Shown piece after piece: positions 25,301 through 30,374 of a stretch of 64,000 nucleotides of DNA; positions within the stretch are counted from its first letter, which is position 1, and every line of letters starts with the position of its first letter. The DNA comes from Branchiostoma belcheri (lineage: Eukaryota; Chordata; Leptocardii; Amphioxiformes; Branchiostomatidae), in the NCBI RefSeq assembly GCF_001625305.1, contig NW_017802880.1, positions 255,366 to 319,365 of the forward strand, given 5' to 3'. The notes beneath the pieces were generated by a model. It ran no database searches and was not told the origin of the DNA. It saw nothing but the letters and a program-made list of their open reading frames with translations. A program made the position numbers and the translations under genes.

Positions 25301-28300
25301 ACCTTATTTCATAAGCGAGACCAAATCATCAATTCATGAACATATTGTGACTCATATAATGTATAGATAGTAGTTTGTAGTAAGAAATGTAATAAGATAG
25401 TTTAGTTTTATAAGTATTGTTGTATTACTGCCACACATTGTACCATGTACGATTGTCGAGCAATAAAGTTCATTCATTCATTCACTACCATTACAGTCCC
25501 AGGGTGGCAAAACTTAGCTTTCTGAAATATCTGTTTTCAAAATCTATCCAGTTGCTCAAGTAATTGTTACTTTGGTCACATTAGGAGTGTTTAAACATCT
25601 ACATAATATGACTAATACCTGTTGTAATACGTCTAAGCTTTCTTCCTTTGTATACAGATTGTGTGTACATGGCTCGAAATACTGGGTGTATGTGCACCTG
25701 TGCACCCAATTATTTTCTGTGGGTGCACTGGTGTACCCAAATATTTTTGTAGGTGTTTTTATAATAGTATGCAGGATATTCTTGGCATCTAAGAGTCAGA
25801 AAAATAATAAAATCTTTGTTGTGGTTCTTGTGTAAGATTTTGAAGTTAGTTAGCTCCTATTTCAGATTCAAGCTTAGAAGATAGAGGAGCATTAAGATCT
25901 GTATTATGTTTTGTCTTATGGTGCACAAAAAAAAATGTTTGTGCACCCAATTTTTTAGGTTGGGTGCACCTATTCCCAAAAATGATTTTCGAGCCCTGGT
26001 GTGCCATCAACTACCATTAGCACAGTCACTGGCAAAACGTAGCGGATGCTTTCTGAAATATCTGTTTTCAAAATCTATCCAGTTGCTCAAGTAACCGTTA
26101 CTTTGGTCACATTAGGAGTGTTTTAAACATCTAAGTATGACTAATACAGTTGTAATACATCTAAGCTTTCTTCCTTTGTACACAGATTGTGTGTGCCAGT
26201 ATTAGTGCAGTCACTGGCAAAACGTAGCGGATGCTTTCTGAAATATCTGTTTTCAAAATCTATCCAGTTGCTCAATTAACCGTTACTTTGGTCACATTAG
26301 GAGTGTTTTAAAAATCTACATATGACTAACACCGTTGTAATACATCTAAGCTTTCTTCCTTTGTGTTACAGATTGTGTGTGCCTGCAGGCTTCCAACTAC
26401 CGACCATCCTGGGTGCCCTAGGTCTCTTCATCGCTAGCATTATCTACTTTGTGGTGGGTACATCTGACGTCAACCCTAAGGGGGCACACCCCAGTTTATT
26501 TTGGGTCTCAATTCGATTCTACATACCCTCAACTCTAGCGACCGTCTCTTTCAGGAAATACCTCTTAAGCCAAAACACTCTGTTTGCAAATGAAGGATAT
26601 CCCTCTAGCTACGAGAACAATAGAATTTCAATTTCTTTCACCTCTCACATTTTAGTAAATTTTAGGGGGAAAAAGAATTTTTCCATGAAAAATGATGCCA
26701 AAAATTGGCTATTTTCACGTGGAATTAAACCCATCACCCAGATTTTAGCCACCGATATGACTTATATGGTCGGAAAGTATTATTAAGTATTATGTATTAT
26801 TAAGAAAAGTATAAAGAAAATCCTAACACTGAGATTATCACAATAGCCCGTCGCGCGAGGCATAGCGACAGCACCCTCAGAACGCATACAAGGCATATTT
26901 AGGTCAAACCGAAGCACCACGCTCAGGGCGGAAGGACACCCAGAAGTAAGCCTTGGGCCCAAAATCAATTTTCACCCAAAACACGCCACTTCTTACACTT
27001 TCCAGCCATGTTAGTAGTTAATGCCATTTTGCAGCAGATTATCAGAAATGTAAACTCAAACATGAACCATCGGAACCCCATCGTCACTTTTTTTCCGGGC
27101 ACTACAGTGGACCCCTGTCGCGGAAGAATTGGTGTGTGCACCGCTAACCTGCAACCTTTCTTTCCGCTCGCTCGGCAACTCGGTAAAATGTTTCAGGCCC
27201 CGAGATCAAAGGAGACTGTCAGCTTTGTGATCATATGTCAACATTTTTCTCCACAAAAACGTTATTAGATCAAAGCAGGTCTCTGTTCCCTTGAAGTTTC
27301 CTTTGTGATAGTTTAGCACAATTTGTCAAACCAGCGCCACACAAAACGTGATCAGTTTTGTGGCGCGTTCACCCTTAGCCAAGGGCGCCGTAATCCAACA
27401 TAAAAGTAACTCTACTCTAAATGGAAGGGCAACCTCGTGTGAAGAAAAGGACACTTAGTCACCTCCTTGTAATTATTTCTTGGAAACATGAATCGTCTTT
27501 CTCCGCAAAATGATCTCCGGGGGGTTTAGTTCGCCTTGAAGGTGGCTCAGGAAGGAATCAATGGCTAAAGCGATGCGCCCAAAGTGCACATAAAGGTCTG
27601 TGCATGAAGTAAGGGAAGAGAAGCTGGAACTACGTACGACTCTGAAATTATATCTTGTGGCTCCACAAACCAACTAAGGGGTCACGGGAGCCTTTTCTCT
27701 CAGAGAAAACCTCTTGCGTGACCCTTTGGTGGGTTGTGGTGAGTTATTATTGGCTTCCTGAACAGCCAGACAGACTTTTTTTAACGGAATAGTTCAATGC
27801 AAGGCTTCTCAGCATTGAACTAGAAATATGAGAGAAACATGGCTACATGTATGTCAAGAGATGGCGGTGGACGTTCGATTTGAAATCCTGTAAATTTTAG
27901 GTTGGTGGGAAACACTTGTCAGGGAGGGAATTCCAAAGCTTGGCTGTACTGGGAAAGAAACTGTCACAAGATTTTGAACAAGGAATTTGGACGGTGAAGT
28001 TGTGTGAGCTAGTAGAGAACCTAGTGGAACGCTTAAAAGTGCTGATTGGAAGAACTAGTTGGGTGAGTTCTGCAGAGCAATGACCATGAAGATATCTGTA
28101 AAAGAGGGATAGAGAGGCAACATTTCGTCTATGGGAAAGGGGGTCTAACTTTGATCAAGAGCATAGCCTATGGCCACGCAAATTCTCTTTTGTATGCAGT
28201 GTGTGCTTCGCTTAGTGTTAGAGACTACGTCTTCTTCTTCTTCAACTGTGTACTTTGGATTTTTATTCAAATGCGCAGTAAGTGTGACTGACCTCTAACC

Positions 28301-29752
28301 AGTATTCTCACCAGCATCTCATGAGACCATGACAATTTGATTTGTTGGTTCTCGGATTCGCCTCTTTATTTTTTTATTAAAAAAAAAAAGATTCTGGTTC
28401 TGAATCAACTCAAAAATGCTGAGCCTCATATTTTTCCCCCAACAGTTGAGGAAAGTACTTCTACTACTACTAATCTGTTCGGAAGAAGTTCCACGCTGAA
28501 AGATTTTTTCCCAGAACAACATCACTTTGTTATACATGTAAGCTTTTCAAGTCTAAGGTCAACAAACATCTGTCCTCACTGGCTGTTCTGTAACCCAAAA
28601 CATTTTGAGTGGCTCCCATGAGCCTTGTTTTGTGGTGACCTATGAAGTACATTAAAAAAAAATGAGAGTGGAGGCTTCTCTGCGATTAACTCTATGACCC
28701 TGATGTTCTCGTTCGTATGGCTGCATTCTCCCATATGAACACAGTTTGGTGATGTAACTCTTTTACCTCTAACAATTGGTATGTAACTTGATGGAAAACA
28801 TTAAATGGATTAGTTATGACATTGTACATTTTAGAAGGTTATAGTAAGGAACAAAAGTTAGAACAGTCCAGTTTACTATGGGATGGGGTTGATTCAACTT
28901 ACTACATTAAAAGAATAACCAGAAATTCAAAATTCAAATCTGACGGAAATGGCTTTTGGTGTATATCATGTAAATCCAAGTTCAACCAACAAATTGAATT
29001 GATGTGGTCCTATCTGACTTATTGTTTATTTGCAGTTTGCACTTAAAAGACAACAATATGTGATAACCTGTTACAAATAGTGTGCGGGGCAACCCAAGAA
29101 GCCTAGTGGCTTATCTAAGGGGTTACCCGTAAATACCATTTCCTAAATTACTTTTTACCTCCATGAAAAATGAAGGTATTGTTTTTGACATGTCTGTCTG
29201 TGTGTCTGTCTGTGTGTCTGTCTGTGTGACTGTCTGTCTGTGTGTGTGTTTCCACATCTTTGTGGCCAGCATAACTTTAGGACGCCTTTATGGATTGTGA
29301 TGATATTTGGTATGTTGGTAAGTCTTGGGAAGACAAAGGTCAAGGTCAAATGTGGGCCTCCTGGTGTCTGGCCTTGGTACTGCAGCAGAATTTAATTACA
29401 GTGTTTTATACAATACTTAGTAGCACTTTAATGTATACAATGTCATGTAATCTATTTAATCTATGGTGGATGGAACATCAACAGATACCAATTATGCAAA
29501 TGATGAGCTAATCTGCATAATTTATGTGAAAATTGCTTAATATCTTGTCTGTATGTTTGTCTGTGTTTCCTCCAGGCTGCGTTCCACGGGGAAAAGTGGC
29601 AGCCCATCGGCATCGACACCAAGGGCGCAACCAGTTCTTCCAACCAGACCGTCATCACACAGCCGCCATCACAGCCGCCCCCGAGAGCGCCGGCCCACGT
29701 CAGGCCCAAACGCGGGGCACAGCCCGTAGAAGGCGATCCAACCATCCTCTAG
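1273..29752 (+). CDS. CYBA: Cytochrome b-245 light chain, p22phox (whole gene, spliced)
   Basis: p22phox pairs with NOX catalytic subunits in membranes, stabilises them, and docks the cytosolic organiser p47phox through a C-terminal proline-rich motif, supporting superoxide production. Coding exons are 1273-1330, 8441-8507, 15365-15439, 18542-18625, 26372-26453 and 29576-29752, with 3149-3212 as an alternative first exon. All junctions are GT-AG, phases are 1, 2, 2, 2, 0, and the product is 180 aa (human 195). It begins MGQIEWAMWANEQA, identical to human, and keeps LLEYPRGKRKKG, NYYIRFVLHLL and QPPSQPPPRAP (about residues 151-161). Residues matching human G24, E53, R90 and H94 are conserved; the first three are sites of chronic granulomatous disease mutations. 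Exon ends at coding positions 58, 125, 200, 284 and 366 parallel human 58, 128, 203, 287 and 369 as I recall them, one codon shorter from exon 2. The C-terminal tail is shorter than human. Confidence 0.97.
1678..2218. mobile_element. Family I element, copy 1 (ACGT-rich, inverted ends)
   Basis: Ends read AAGCTTCGGTCACAACCCGC and the reverse complement of GCGGGTTGTGACCGAGGCTT. The body is unusually rich in ACGT and TACG words and contains long frames without coding signal. Near-identical copies lie at 16494-17010 and 40554-41092. No transposase is visible, so it is a non-autonomous DNA element. Confidence 0.8.
2290..2360 (+). mobile_element. LINE 3' end with (TTGAC)n tail
   Basis: The text CATACATTGTACC followed by GACAATCGTCGTGCAATAAA and a short TTGAC repeat closely parallels the 3' end of the intron 4 LINE (25430-25492). 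It is a heavily 5'-truncated copy of a related LINE. Confidence 0.6.
2498..2533. repeat. Perfect 17-bp stem hairpin
   Basis: AAGTACCAAATTTTGTT, two T, then its exact reverse complement. A transcript would fold into a 17-bp stem. It lies in the intron between exons 1a and 1b; no larger element boundary was found around it. Confidence 0.85.
2534..3148 (+). promoter_or_regulatory. Putative promoter and leader of CYBA exon 1b
   Basis: This stretch precedes the alternative first exon. It holds no recognised transposon. Near the exon, 3020-3130 has repeated GATCGCAATCTCT-like words in both orientations (AGAGATCGCAATC, GCAATCTCTAC). Promoter function is inferred only from position. Confidence 0.3.
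3149..3212 (+). CDS. CYBA: CYBA alternative coding exon 1b
   Basis: Encodes MEDLEIEWAMWANEQAILSGR plus one base, then G|gtgagt. It is a clear paralogue of exon 1a (shared IEWAMWANEQAI), ends in the same phase, and splices to exon 2 in frame, giving a 182-aa protein with a different N-terminus. The ATG context is GGAGATGG. Divergence from exon 1a at third codon positions, with the protein kept, argues for a functional exon rather than a recent copy. Confidence 0.85.
3450..3484 (-). other. tRNA-Leu 3' half with CCA (retroelement PBS or processed tRNA copy)
   Basis: On the minus strand this reads as a tRNA-Leu T arm and acceptor, TTCTGACA, followed directly by CCA. Nuclear tRNA genes in animals do not encode CCA, so this copies, or primes from, a mature tRNA. 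On the plus strand TGGTGTCAGAAGTGGGAT is a typical LTR-retrotransposon primer-binding site and directly follows a CA dinucleotide. No 5' tRNA half and no clear LTR was found. Confidence 0.6.
3554..4004. mobile_element. hAT-like element with TAGGGGTGGGTACC ends
   Basis: Inverted ends are TAGGGGTGGGTACC and GGTACCCACCCCTA. The flanks ATCTTTAT (3546-3553) and GTCTTTAT (4005-4012) agree at seven of eight bases, fitting the 8-bp duplication of hAT transposons. The right part repeats GGTCCGGACCTGGACCTGA-like words. Fragments of the family occur at 6738-6772, 8231-8305 and 12020-12205. Confidence 0.7.
4076..4581. mobile_element. Foldback element with CACTGGTAGAGCC ends
   Basis: The left end CACTGGTAGAGCCGAAAATG is repeated inverted at 4569-4581, and similarity extends about 45 bp inward around AAAACGTCTA. 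The interior repeats short words such as GACATT and AATGTC in both orientations. No transposase is seen. Confidence 0.7.
4797..5156. mobile_element. Family A MITE, copy 1
   Basis: Ends are GGCCACACCAATTTAATTTC and an inverted match, with TTA flanking both sides. Family A is about 370 bp with conserved inner text such as TTGACTTCATGGCTCC. The 3-bp TWA duplication and GGCC termini fit non-autonomous PIF/Harbinger elements. Confidence 0.85.
5502..5863. mobile_element. Foldback element with CAGGGTTCTAGCTAG ends
   Basis: Inverted ends CAGGGTTCTAGCTAG and CTAGCTAGAACCCTG bound 362 bp. The left arm holds tandem CCCCCTACGCTATAATTTT-like units. CCATG occurs next to both ends. The CAGGG terminus resembles hAT elements, but no clean 8-bp duplication is seen. 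Confidence 0.65.
6247..6616. mobile_element. Family A MITE, copy 2
   Basis: GGCC-ended inverted repeats flanked by TTG on both sides, with the inner text shared by family A in opposite orientation to copy 1. Confidence 0.85.
6773..7148 (+). mobile_element. LINE 3' fragment, family X copy 1
   Basis: The degraded frame reads KYLIPAQKRTRNSHAFKYQS, then VFPQNYRRLELVA, the usual C-terminus of non-LTR reverse transcriptases. The 3' end holds a compact hairpin motif, CCGAAGGGCGGTTATACCGG, followed by an (ATACAG)n tail. Related copies are at 18714-19144, 36731-36790 and 47783-48262. Confidence 0.7.
7596..7903. repeat. Direct repeat of about 60 bp
   Basis: A stretch containing AACGTACCGGGTGGA with flanking TAATAAACGT- and GGGGCAAA-like text occurs at about 7600-7660 and again at about 7838-7900. 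The DNA between is not recognised. Confidence 0.5.
8311..8398. mobile_element. Family A MITE, right-end fragment
   Basis: Only the last 88 bp of a family A copy remains, ending AATTAAATTGGTGTGGCC next to TTA. It lies 42 bp upstream of CYBA exon 2. Confidence 0.75.
8441..8507 (+). CDS. CYBA: CYBA coding exon 2
   Basis: Follows cttgcag and ends before gtatcc. It encodes MLTGGIIGLTGFNRWEIAAYS, the first hydrophobic segment, with the glycine matching human G24 kept. Exon phases 1 and 2 match the neighbours. Confidence 0.95.
8527..9010 (-). mobile_element. LINE 3' end (minus) with (TTTG)n tail at 8527-8590
   Basis: A perfect TTTG microsatellite of about 60 bp abuts text (CCAGGAAATACATATCGCC) typical of a LINE 3' region in reverse. 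The (CAAA)n tail faces CYBA exon 2 and lies only about 20 bp past its donor. The 5' part is degraded; the left boundary is clear and the right one approximate. Confidence 0.6.
9202..9560 (+). mobile_element. Family C element, copy 1
   Basis: Family C is about 350 bp. One end is GAACAAGACTGGCAATG with a hairpin (TGGCAATG...CATTGCCA); the other is GACGTCGCCAAAAA. Six copies lie in the window: here, 36124, 37701, 44221, 53294 and 62601. No clear target duplication or coding capacity is seen, so the class is unknown. Confidence 0.85.
9597..10171. mobile_element. hAT-like foldback element with about 95-bp inverted ends, CpG-rich core
   Basis: The first and last about 95 bp are near-perfect inverted repeats (CATCCTCCCATGGCAGGGGC at the left end). 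The perfect 8-bp duplication TACTGCCC flanks both sides (9589-9596, 10172-10179), the signature of hAT transposons. The core at 9745-9945 is very GC- and CpG-rich, unlike the neighbouring DNA. No transposase is seen. Confidence 0.9.
10180..10209. mobile_element. Family A MITE, 30-bp right end
   Basis: GAGAAACAACAAATTAAATTG and the GTGTAGCC end are all that remains. The preceding hAT-like element inserted just inside it. A short family C end (GTGTCGCCAAAAAA) follows at 10265-10302. Confidence 0.6.
10754..12617. mobile_element. Family H element, copy 3, interrupted
   Basis: The left part (10754-10980) and right part (about 12500-12617) match the compact family H copy at 25668-25998: GGTGCACCGGTGCACCC-type palindromes, GGATATTCTTGGCATCTAAG, and the end GAGCCCTG. 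About 1.5 kb of unrelated DNA separates them. Confidence 0.65.
10981..12399. other. Unrecognised insert within family H copy 3, with assembly gap
   Basis: Contains two diverged copies of a segment beginning ATGTTCGCAG(T/C)CAAAAC (about 11040 and 11340) and a 20-N gap at 11426-11445. The segment at 12020-12205 is a fragment of the TAGGGGTGGG family. No coding signal was recognised. Confidence 0.4.
12788..13173. mobile_element. Family A MITE, copy 3
   Basis: GGCCACACCAATTTAATTCG start, inverted end with the last base mutated (GGCA), TTA on both sides. Confidence 0.85.
13174..14328. other. CYBA intron 2 sequence, nothing recognised
   Basis: No exon, RNA gene or clear repeat boundary was found. 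Short frames at 13465-13741 lack splice or homology support. Confidence 0.4.
14329..14714. mobile_element. Foldback element with CTCTAGCGGACAA ends
   Basis: CTCTAGCGGACAATAGAGATC at the left is matched inverted by GAGATCTCAGTTGTCCGCTAGAG-type text at the right (14690-14714). The interior repeats AGATCTC, TCTCTT and GCAGTTCTCTTTGGA words. It resembles the elements at 21399 and 54694 in being built from short self-complementary words. Confidence 0.7.
15073..15293. mobile_element. Family A left end fused to family B 3' end
   Basis: The left about 115 bp is a family A end (CCACGCCAATTCAATTTG). From about 15190 it becomes the 3' end of family B, with the CATTTGCT/AGCAAATG hairpin, then CTAG at 15290-15293. 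The junction is within low-complexity text. Confidence 0.65.
15365..15439 (+). CDS. CYBA: CYBA coding exon 3
   Basis: Follows ttttcag and ends at gtaagt. It encodes AAGIFIILLEYPRGKRKKGH then TIER. The LEYPRGKRKKG block is nearly invariant in p22phox, and the glutamate matches human E53. Confidence 0.96.
15620..15960. mobile_element. Foldback element, arms about 155 bp (family P)
   Basis: The left arm, from TTGTAATTTCC through CTCCAGTCTTTGTCAAGGAATG and CACACGTGACTCCGTGAGCAG, is repeated inverted at the right up to GGAAATTACA. Only a short GC-rich centre separates the arms. Partial copies lie at 30236-30360 and 58745-58823. Confidence 0.85.
15978..16352. mobile_element. Family A MITE, copy 4
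   Basis: Intact copy with GGCC ends and TAA on both sides. It abuts the foldback element ending at 15960. Confidence 0.9.
16494..17010. mobile_element. Family I element, copy 2
   Basis: AAGCTACGGTCACAACCCGC at the left and GGGTTGTGACCGAGGCTT at the right. The ACGT-rich interior closely matches copy 1, with small deletions. Confidence 0.85.
17187..17523. mobile_element. Family A MITE, diverged copy 5
   Basis: GGCAACACCAATTCAACTTC start and GTGTGGCC end with family A inner text (GGCTCCTATATGGAAGC). More diverged than the other copies. Confidence 0.7.
17527..17696. mobile_element. Small foldback element
   Basis: AATCTCCAAGCAGATCTTTTGG is mirrored by an inverted CCAAAAGATCTGTTTGGAGATT at the right, with an inner inverted pair around TTGGCCAGGCAGT. 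It sits exactly between two MITEs. Confidence 0.75.
17703..18113. mobile_element. Family G MITE, copy 1
   Basis: Ends GGCCATGTTGATTTTATAAT and the inverted AATCAAATCAACATGGCC, with ATGGATGACAT just inside. Shares the GGCC terminus and the inner GATGACATC word with families E and F. A long antisense frame crosses it but lacks coding support. Confidence 0.8.
18139..18455 (-). mobile_element. Penelope-like retroelement remnant between inverted arms
   Basis: Minus-strand translation of the middle (18231-18345) gives EQDYFLRGVKEAIYIRAHHP then SLNRDGG, the C-terminal motif next to the GIY-YIG endonuclease of Penelope-like elements. About 83-bp inverted arms flank it (CACTCTGGTCTTCCTCAGTC ... GAGGAAGACCAGAGTG). 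A relative lies at 43080-43325. Confidence 0.7.
18542..18625 (+). CDS. CYBA: CYBA coding exon 4
   Basis: Follows tgttccag and ends at gtaagt. It encodes YQQYLTRVIHACGTITSNYY then IRFVLHL. The residues matching human R90 and H94 are conserved (YYIRFVLH). Confidence 0.96.
18714..19144 (+). mobile_element. LINE 3' fragment, family X copy 2
   Basis: Same decayed C-terminus and 3' hairpin motif as 6773-7148, with the terminal GCTGGTGTGTTACGCC unit present twice in tandem (about 19036 and 19095) before the (ATACAG)n tail. Confidence 0.75.
19236..19480 (-). mobile_element. Decayed SINE, relative of 53745-53990
   Basis: Shares CTGCCCTTGGGCCACACAG, AGTCCACTGGTA and CTCTTTCTCAT.TGTGCT-like blocks in the same order with the tRNA-headed element near 53.8 kb; the tRNA-like head is degraded (TTGGTTTAATCCCC). 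Confidence 0.45.
19990..20709 (-). mobile_element. Family B hairpin-ended element, copy 1
   Basis: Read on the minus strand it starts TGGGTTCACCACACCAC with a 13-bp perfect stem, then a pyrimidine tract, and ends with the ATTTGCT/AGCAAAT hairpin and CTAG. TAA flanks both sides (19987-19989, 20710-20712), and the uninterrupted MITE copies show the empty site with one TAA. Almost identical to 44921-45650. Confidence 0.9.
20837..21143 (+). mobile_element. tRNA-derived SINE, copy 1
   Basis: The head GTGTGGTGTAGTGGATAGAG with GGTTCAATCCC is tRNA-like (A and B boxes), followed by the central block CTTTGGGAAAGGCACTTAAC and an A-rich tail. AAATCGG is duplicated at 20830-20836 and 21144-21150. Similar copies lie at 41735, 57805 and 59118. 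Confidence 0.85.
21399..21876. mobile_element. Element made of TTCTTG/CAAGAA words, CACTACCAAAAATG ends
   Basis: Inverted ends are CACTACCAAAAATG and CATTTTTGGTAGTG. The interior consists largely of imperfect repeats of CAAGAAAAT and its complement in alternating orientation. No coding content is seen. Confidence 0.75.
22197..22550. mobile_element. Family A MITE, copy 7, right end lost
   Basis: Starts GGCCACACCAATTTAATTTC next to TTA and stops at AATTAAATTGG, where the exon-5-acceptor repeat begins. The terminal TGTGGCC is missing. Confidence 0.85.
22597..23739. mobile_element. Family H element, copy 1, holding family B4
   Basis: Ends CAGGGCTGGAAAT and ATTTCGTGCCCTG are inverted, with GGTGCACTGGTGCACCC palindromes inside. 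The hairpin-ended element at 22838-23659 splits it. The CAGGG ends resemble hAT. Confidence 0.8.
22838..23659 (+). mobile_element. Family B4 hairpin-ended element
   Basis: Begins TATTTCAGTCCATACC with its hairpin partner GGTATGGATGAAATA, then TATTGTG and a TTCTTCTCC tract; ends with ATTTGCT/AGCAAAT and CTCTCTAG. TTA flanks both ends, and the family H copy near 25900 shows the empty site. A partial reverse copy lies at 37303-37555. Confidence 0.9.
23757..25492 (+). mobile_element. 5'-truncated LINE with long open frame
   Basis: Bounded by the direct repeat CACTACC (23750-23756, 25493-25499). Starts inside the reverse transcriptase and ends CAATAAAGTT with an ATTC-repeat tail. A shorter copy lies reversed at 45684-46228. 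It sits inside a repeat unit of CYBA intron 4. Confidence 0.95.
23759..25339 (+). CDS. LINE reverse transcriptase, C-terminal part
   Basis: Open for about 526 codons. Near the start are SPLLFNLFINDF and FWADDLVLVS, motifs of non-LTR reverse transcriptases; ADD is the catalytic aspartate pair. Then comes LQINKNKTKVMIFSKNG and the thumb-like YLGVDITPSG. The C-terminus has a Cys-rich cluster, CPTCNENIEDEFHFVMTCP, seen in several LINE clades. Endonuclease and N-terminal RT motifs are absent because of 5' truncation, so the copy cannot be autonomous. The lack of stops suggests recent insertion. The clade is not certain (I-, L2- or CR1-like). Confidence 0.9.
   Translation, partial: SPLLFNLFINDFPSLLDPTSCDALTLKDTPINSIFWADDLVLVSKSESGLNECLRTLDQFCSLWKLQINKNKTKVMIFSKNGRTYDNKHSPFKCQGQVLEITNFYTYLGVDITPSGSFSRAIKQLRLKALRASFRLKSFLSSNSNPSIPLAIDLFNSLVKPILLYCSELTGINVQCRDLIFKGINECPNEKIRTSVATILNPILGSEIDLLRVSRIGKISDPSSSCTRPVLVRFKKYSDKLNVIYQSDTLLRNQNITLEQPKISYEIPDLEYVLLNFCKILLHVPKGSVNAAVRGELGVFPLFIDSQTQLIKYWLRLNNLPNDRLAKKAYDISVEEDHDWATHVQDILCKHGFQNVWLNPAVNANRFGIIFKERLKDTFLSGWREQLRNTSKLHTYSKIKKHFGMEDYLTSIYNKSFTTSITKLRISAHCLQIEKGRHHNTPATQRLCPTCNENIEDEFHFVMTCPTYRKERDSLLQTITTKTKFTQSSTQYDTFYELLSCPTTISAYVGQFLYTLFHKRDQIINS
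25668..25998. mobile_element. Family H element, copy 2 (compact)
   Basis: Uninterrupted 331-bp copy with GGCTCGAAAT and ATTTTCGAGCC ends and the GGGTGCACTGGTG palindromes. It sits at the same site in its repeat unit as copy 1, so it was copied along with the unit. Confidence 0.8.
26372..26453 (+). CDS. CYBA: CYBA coding exon 5
   Basis: Follows gtgttacag and ends before gtgggtac. It encodes LCVPAGFQLPTILGALGLFI then ASIIYFV, a hydrophobic segment matching human VPAGFLLATILG...IASGIYL. Phases are 2 and 0. Confidence 0.96.
26454..27890. other. CYBA intron 5, nothing recognised
   Basis: Mostly non-repetitive as far as I can see. No exon, tRNA or element ends were found; short frames lack support. 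Confidence 0.4.
27895..28190 (-). mobile_element. Possible LINE 3' fragment
   Basis: AGGGAGGGAATTCCAAAGC and the text after it resemble the reversed end of a LINE coding region (FP.T...WNSLP type), heavily decayed. Confidence 0.35.
28325..29010. mobile_element. Diverged family A MITE with a LINE fragment inside
   Basis: GACCATGACAATTTGATTTG and the inverted CAAATTGAATTGATGTGGTC mark the ends. The middle (about 28490-28670) reads as a decayed LINE C-terminus (KLFKSKVNKHLSSLAVL). Confidence 0.6.
29156..29375 (+). mobile_element. Family K element, copy 1, with TGTC repeats
   Basis: Starts TTA, then the hairpin CCTCCATGAAAAATGAAGG, then TATTGTTTTTGAC, a (TGTC/TGTG)n tract, and TAACTTTAGGACGCC to GGCCTCCTGG. 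A reverse copy lies at 56271-56454. The 5' layout equals that of families B, B4 and D. Confidence 0.75.
29576..29752 (+). CDS. CYBA: CYBA coding exon 6 with stop
   Basis: Follows tcctccag and ends at TAG. It encodes 58 residues, beginning AAFHGEKWQPIGIDTKG (human AAVRGEQWTPIEPKP). QPPSQPPPRAP is the SH3-binding motif for p47phox (human QPPSNPPPRPP), including the proline matching human P156. The tail after it is short and has basic PKRG. Confidence 0.97.
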   Translation, partial: AAFHGEKWQPIGIDTKGATSSSNQTVITQPPSQPPPRAPAHVRPKRGAQPVEGDPTIL

Positions 29753-29794
29753 CCTTACAGTACATGTGTGGTCCGTGACTAGGATAGGCAGTAG

Positions 29795-30010
29795 TAGCCT
29801 TCTTCGCAGTCTTGTTGTGTTGAGCGTAGGCGTTATTTTTGTGAGCGACGCGAGTAATATGCCACCGCGAGGGAAGATTTGCTTCTGAGGGAGTTTTTGC
29901 CACGGAGAGAAGGTTTAGCGCTCCGCAGCAAATCGTCCCTTGCGGCGGCATATTACTTGCGTCGCTCACAAAAATAACGCCCACGCCCAACAAGACTGCA
30001 AAGGAGGCTA
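29795..30010. mobile_element. Foldback element, TAGCCT ends, 43 bp after the CYBA stop
   Basis: TAGCCTTCTTCGCAGTCTTG is mirrored at the right, with arms of about 85 bp. AGGCAGTAG flanks both sides (29786-29794, 30011-30019), an 8- or 9-bp target duplication. It probably lies in the CYBA 3' UTR, where a transcript would form a long hairpin. Confidence 0.85.
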
Positions 30011-30079
30011 AGGCAGTAGGGAAAATGACTGTAAATTCTTACCAAGCAACAAAGTTTAGACAGTGATTTCCAAAGTCTA

Positions 30080-30202
30080 TAGCCTGGGTACCATTCGGAT
30101 TTTTGCTCCGCAACGCTCGATAAAATCATCCGGATTTTCGCTCCGCAACACTCAAATTTTTTAGAGCATTGCGGAGCAAAACTCTGGATGGTACCCAGGC
30201 TA
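30080..30202. mobile_element. Foldback element, TAGCCTGGGTACC ends
   Basis: 123 bp with inverted ends and inner TTGCTCCGCAACGCTC. CAAAGTCTA and CAAAGTTTA flank it, a 9-bp direct repeat with one mismatch. Same TAGCC terminus as its neighbour at 29795. Confidence 0.75.
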
Positions 30203-30235
30203 CAAAGTTTAGACACTAATTTCCAAATTTTGGAC

Positions 30236-30360
30236 AGTAAAACTCCAGTCTTTGTCAAGGAATGAGCAATCCACTGCTTCTGTGATGTCACGTTATGCAG
30301 ATGACACACGTGAGTCAGTGAGCAGTGGATCATAGTTTGCAAAAAGTCCAATTTCTACGG
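30236..30360. mobile_element. Family P foldback element, partial
   Basis: ACTCCAGTCTTTGTCAAGGA and GTGAGCAGTGGATCATAG match the left arm of the element at 15620-15960. Confidence 0.65.
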
Positions 30361-30374
30361 AATATACAGTTTAA

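Larger units (their letters stand above)
22551..26383 (+). repeat. Tandem array carrying four copies of the CYBA exon 5 splice acceptor
   Basis: The intron 4 end, CTTTCTTCCTTTGTA.ACAG, plus the first about 10 bases of exon 5 (ATTGTGTGTG) occur four times: AG at 22585-22586, 25656-25657, 26184-26185 and the true site at 26370-26371. About 185 bp of upstream intron (ATCTATCCAGTTGCTCAA, TTTGGTCACATTAGGAGTG) is repeated in the last three. Family H elements sit at the same place in the first two units. Confidence 0.9.
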
